Shown: positions 61,608 to 64,000 of the stretch, in pieces
Position numbering within the stretch: position 1 is the first letter of the stretch
Layout: each line of letters opens with the position of its first letter
Source of the DNA: Kitasatospora sp. CB01950
Lineage (GTDB): Bacteria > Actinomycetota > Actinomycetes > Streptomycetales > Streptomycetaceae
Reading direction: 5' to 3'
Length of the DNA stretch: 64,000 nucleotides
Assembly: GCF_001905465.1 (NCBI RefSeq)
Contig: NZ_LISX01000001.1
Coordinates: 641,974-705,973, forward strand
The notes under the pieces: generated by a model
Told to the model about the DNA's origin: nothing
What the model saw: only the letters and a program-made list of their open reading frames with translations
The model's database searches: none
Program-made: the position numbers and the translations under genes

Positions 61608-64000
61608 GTGCGGATCAACGTTCTGGGGCCGCTGCAACTGGTGCACGACCACGGGCCGGCCGACGGGCCCGGCGGCGCCCGGCTGCGGCTGCTGCTGATC
61701 CGGCTCGCCCTCGACCCGGGACGGGTGGTCACCCGCGAACGGCTGATCGACGACCTCTGGGGCGACACCCCGCCCGACGAACCCGTCGGCGCCGTGCAGT
61801 CGCTGGTGTCCCGGCTGCGCCGCACACTCGGCGAGGACCGCACCGCGATCGGCTCGCACCCCGCCGGCTACCTGCTCGACCTGCCCCGCCGGCACGTCGA
61901 CGCCTGGGAGTTCGAACAGCGCGCCGCCACCGGACGGGCCGCCCTCGCGGCCGGCGAACACGCCCGCGCCGCAGCCGAGTTGGACGCGGCCCTGAACCTC
62001 TGGCGCGGAGCACCGTTCGCCGACGCCGCAGCCGCCGAATTCGCCGCCGCCCCCGCCGCCCGACTCGCCGAACTGCGCCTCGCCGCCGTCGAGGACCGCG
62101 CCGACGCGCTGCTCGCGCTCGGCCACCCGGACGCGCCGCCCCGCCTGGTCGCCGAGCTCACCGGACTCCGCGTCGACCACCCCCTGCGCGAACGGACCGC
62201 CGCCCGCCTGATCCGCGCCCTGCACGCCAACGGCCAGAGCGCCGCCGCGCTGGAGGTGTTCGACCGCACCCGGCAGACGCTGGCCGAGCAGCTCGGCGCG
62301 GACCCCTCCGCCGAACTGCGCGACGCCCACCTGCACGTCCTGGGCGGCACGTCCGCCCCGGCCGCTGCGCCGCTCGCCGCGCCGCTCGCCGTGTTGCTCG
62401 CCGCGCCGGTCTCCGCCCCGGTCGAGAGCGCCGCGCTGCCCGTGCCGTTCTCCGGGCTGCCCGCCCAGCTCTCCGGGCTGATCGGCCGGGACGCCGACCT
62501 GACGGCCGTCCGGGACCGCCTGCGCCGCTCCCGGCTGGTGACGCTCACCGGGCCCGGCGGCGTCGGCAAGACCCGCCTCGCCCTGGCCGCCGCCGCCGAC
62601 CCCGCCCCCGCCCCCGCGGACGTCCGACTCGTCGAACTCGCGGGCGCCGACGGCCCCGACGGGCCGGCCCGGGCCGTGCTGAGCGCACTGTGCCGCCCCG
62701 CCGACACCGGGGCGCTCACCGGCGGCCTGCCCACCGGCGAACCGCCCGGCGACACCACCGGGCGAATCGTCCGCGCGCTGGAGGGCCGCGACGTCCTGCT
62801 CGTCCTCGACAACTGCGAACACCTGATCGCGGACGCCGCCCGGCTCGCCCACCGCCTGCTCGCCGCCGCGCCCCGACTCACCGTGCTCGCCACCAGCCGC
62901 GAACCGCTCGGCGTCCCCGGCGAGACGCTCTGGCCGGTCCGGCCGCTCGCAGTCCCCGAACCCGGCAGCACCCCGCAGCAGGCCCTCGCGCACCCCGCCG
63001 TCGCCCTCTTCGTCGAACGGGCCGCCGCCGCCCGCCCCGACTTCACGCTGAACGACGACACCGCCGAACCCGTCGTCCGGATCTGCCGCGCCCTCGACGG
63101 CCTCCCGCTCGCCCTCGAACTCGCCGCCGCCCGGCTGCGCACCCTCACCCCCGACCGGATCGCCGCCCGCCTGCACGACCGCCTCCGCCTGCTCGACCGG
63201 GGCCCGCGCACCGCACCCGACCGGCACCGCACGCTGCGCGCCGTCATCGACTGGAGCTGGGACCTGCTCGACCGGGACGAACGCGTCCTGCTGCGCCGGC
63301 TCTCCGTCTTCGCGGGCGGCGCCACCCTCGGCGACGCGCACACCGTCTGCGCCGCCCACTGGCCCACCGGACCGGCCCCCGACTCCGCCGCCGTCGAGGA
63401 CCTGCTGTCCGGGCTCGCCGACAAGTCCCTGCTGGTGACGGCCGGTTGGGGAGCGGGCCCGGTCCGCTACCGGCTGCTGGAGACCGTCCGCGCGCACGCC
63501 GCCGAACGGCTCGCCGAGGCCGGCGAGCACGACCGCACCGCCGCCGCCCACCTGCGCTGCTTCCTCGACCTCGCCGAACACGCCGAACCCCTGCTGCGGA
63601 CCGACCGGCAGACCGCCGAACTCGCCCGCCTCGACGCCGAACAGGACAACCTCGACGCCGCACTCCACCGCGCCGTCACCGCCGGACCGCCCGACCACGC
63701 CCTGCGGCTGGCCGCCGCCCGCACCTGGCCCTGGCTGATGCGCGGCCGCGCCCACGAGGCCGGCGAACAGGCCGCCGCCGCCCTCGCCGCGCACGGCGCC
63801 ACCCCGCCGCCGCCCGGCCTCGAACAGGACCACGCCCGGTGCGTGATCCTCGACCTGCTCACCGCACCGCTCCGCGACGCCGGCCCCGCCCTGCCGCCCG
63901 AGGCGCTCGGCCCGGCTCTCGCCGCCGCCCGGGACGCCGACCACCCGGTCGCCCTCGCCGCCGCCCTGCTGCTGGCCGCCGGCGGACCGCCGGGCGTGAC
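61608..64000 (+). CDS. AfsR/SARP-type regulator with NB-ARC ATPase (3' end outside window)
   Basis: GTG at 61608; 797 residues are visible before the window ends and no stop is reached. An OmpR-like winged helix (about 1-92: INVLGPLQL, DDLWGDTPPDEPVGAVQSLVSRLRRTLG) is followed by a bacterial transcriptional activation domain (about 98-245). The NB-ARC ATPase begins with Walker A GPGGVGKT (315-322) and continues with DVLLVLDNCEHL and LATSREPLG. The following Ala/Leu-rich region should hold TPR repeats. Such proteins activate biosynthetic genes. Only the N-terminal fold is shared with AfsR, so orthology to AfsR is not claimed. Confidence 0.9.
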   Translation, partial: MRINVLGPLQLVHDHGPADGPGGARLRLLLIRLALDPGRVVTRERLIDDLWGDTPPDEPVGAVQSLVSRLRRTLGEDRTAIGSHPAGYLLDLPRRHVDAWEFEQRAATGRAALAAGEHARAAAELDAALNLWRGAPFADAAAAEFAAAPAARLAELRLAAVEDRADALLALGHPDAPPRLVAELTGLRVDHPLRERTAARLIRALHANGQSAAALEVFDRTRQTLAEQLGADPSAELRDAHLHVLGGTSAPAAAPLAAPLAVLLAAPVSAPVESAALPVPFSGLPAQLSGLIGRDADLTAVRDRLRRSRLVTLTGPGGVGKTRLALAAAADPAPAPADVRLVELAGADGPDGPARAVLSALCRPADTGALTGGLPTGEPPGDTTGRIVRALEGRDVLLVLDNCEHLIADAARLAHRLLAAAPRLTVLATSREPLGVPGETLWPVRPLAVPEPGSTPQQALAHPAVALFVERAAAARPDFTLNDDTAEPVVRICRALDGLPLALELAAARLRTLTPDRIAARLHDRLRLLDRGPRTAPDRHRTLRAVIDWSWDLLDRDERVLLRRLSVFAGGATLGDAHTVCAAHWPTGPAPDSAAVEDLLSGLADKSLLVTAGWGAGPVRYRLLETVRAHAAERLAEAGEHDRTAAAHLRCFLDLAEHAEPLLRTDRQTAELARLDAEQDNLDAALHRAVTAGPPDHALRLAAARTWPWLMRGRAHEAGEQAAAALAAHGATPPPPGLEQDHARCVILDLLTAPLRDAGPALPPEALGPALAAARDADHPVALAAALLLAAGGPPGV

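Noticed and set aside
1..64000. tRNA, rRNA, CRISPR, insertion sequences, attachment sites
   Set aside because: No cloverleaf, spaced identical repeats, transposase motifs or terminal repeats were seen. The only tandem repeats are in nuoC and at 55980-56063.

Overview
The window is high-GC actinobacterial chromosome, most likely from a Streptomyces or Kitasatospora type organism. The evidence is four chaplin genes, an AfsK-type kinase with a PQQ propeller, SARP, XRE/DUF397 and RsbW-like regulators, System II cytochrome c maturation, a futalosine menaquinone cluster and a second complex-I-like operon. No rRNA, tRNA, CRISPR array or insertion sequence was found. Most genes look like vertically inherited core genes; patches of accessory genes lie at 4.3-12 kb and 55.5-64 kb.

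Layout. 0-2.5 kb: small secreted proteins and a chaplin cluster (three genes leftward, one divergent), one of which carries an acidic/proline tail with six consecutive histidines. 2.6-12.3 kb: secreted GDSL hydrolase with a lectin domain, DUF4291 protein, double SUKH protein, SIS protein plus GlcNAc-kinase-like pair behind a DasR-like site, RsbW-like kinase divergent from a GntR/UTRA regulator, DUF4419 protein, a decayed DUF1963 gene. 12.6-19.6 kb: hemL, histidine phosphatase, then tlpA-ccdA-resB-ccsB, joining haem supply and cytochrome c assembly. 19.6-22.3 kb: acyl-CoA carboxylase epsilon and beta subunits and a small membrane protein. 22.3-30.4 kb: menaquinone genes (UbiD-like, MqnP-like, UbiX-like, MqnE) interleaved with VOC, MOSC, cyclase, AsnC and threonine dehydratase genes. 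30.5-41.1 kb: L,D-transpeptidase, FabH-like enzyme, TetR regulator, AfsK, secreted FG-GAP protein, GalE, HtrA protease, histidine kinase.

41.4-52.1 kb is a tightly overlapping operon nuoA-B-C-H-I-J-K-L-M-N. It has no nuoD, E, F or G, so it lacks the NADH module and the NuoD quinone-site subunit but keeps the membrane pump and the Fe-S connecting subunits. Its NuoC carries a tail of about 520 residues rich in Pro, Glu, Ala and Val, with repeated VKPEP pentads encoded partly by six exact 15-bp repeats. HtpX and a stand-alone cytochrome oxidase subunit I follow. Together with the menaquinone, haem and cytochrome c genes, this gives the window a respiratory theme.

55-64 kb holds a small membrane protein, a sigma-like protein beside a 12-bp tandem repeat, a PF04672 methyltransferase behind a 13-bp inverted repeat, an XRE/DUF397 pair, a YccF protein, an APH-fold kinase, a mismatch uracil glycosylase, an unknown protein, and a SARP/NB-ARC regulator cut by the window end.

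The best leads are the NuoC tail in the NuoDEFG-less operon, the histidine-tailed chaplin, two DasR-like TGGTCTAG sites, a cluster of three DnaA-box-like 9-mers, and a hairpin that covers the ribosome binding site of the FG-GAP protein. All functional calls come from reading motifs and remembered families; no database search was possible.
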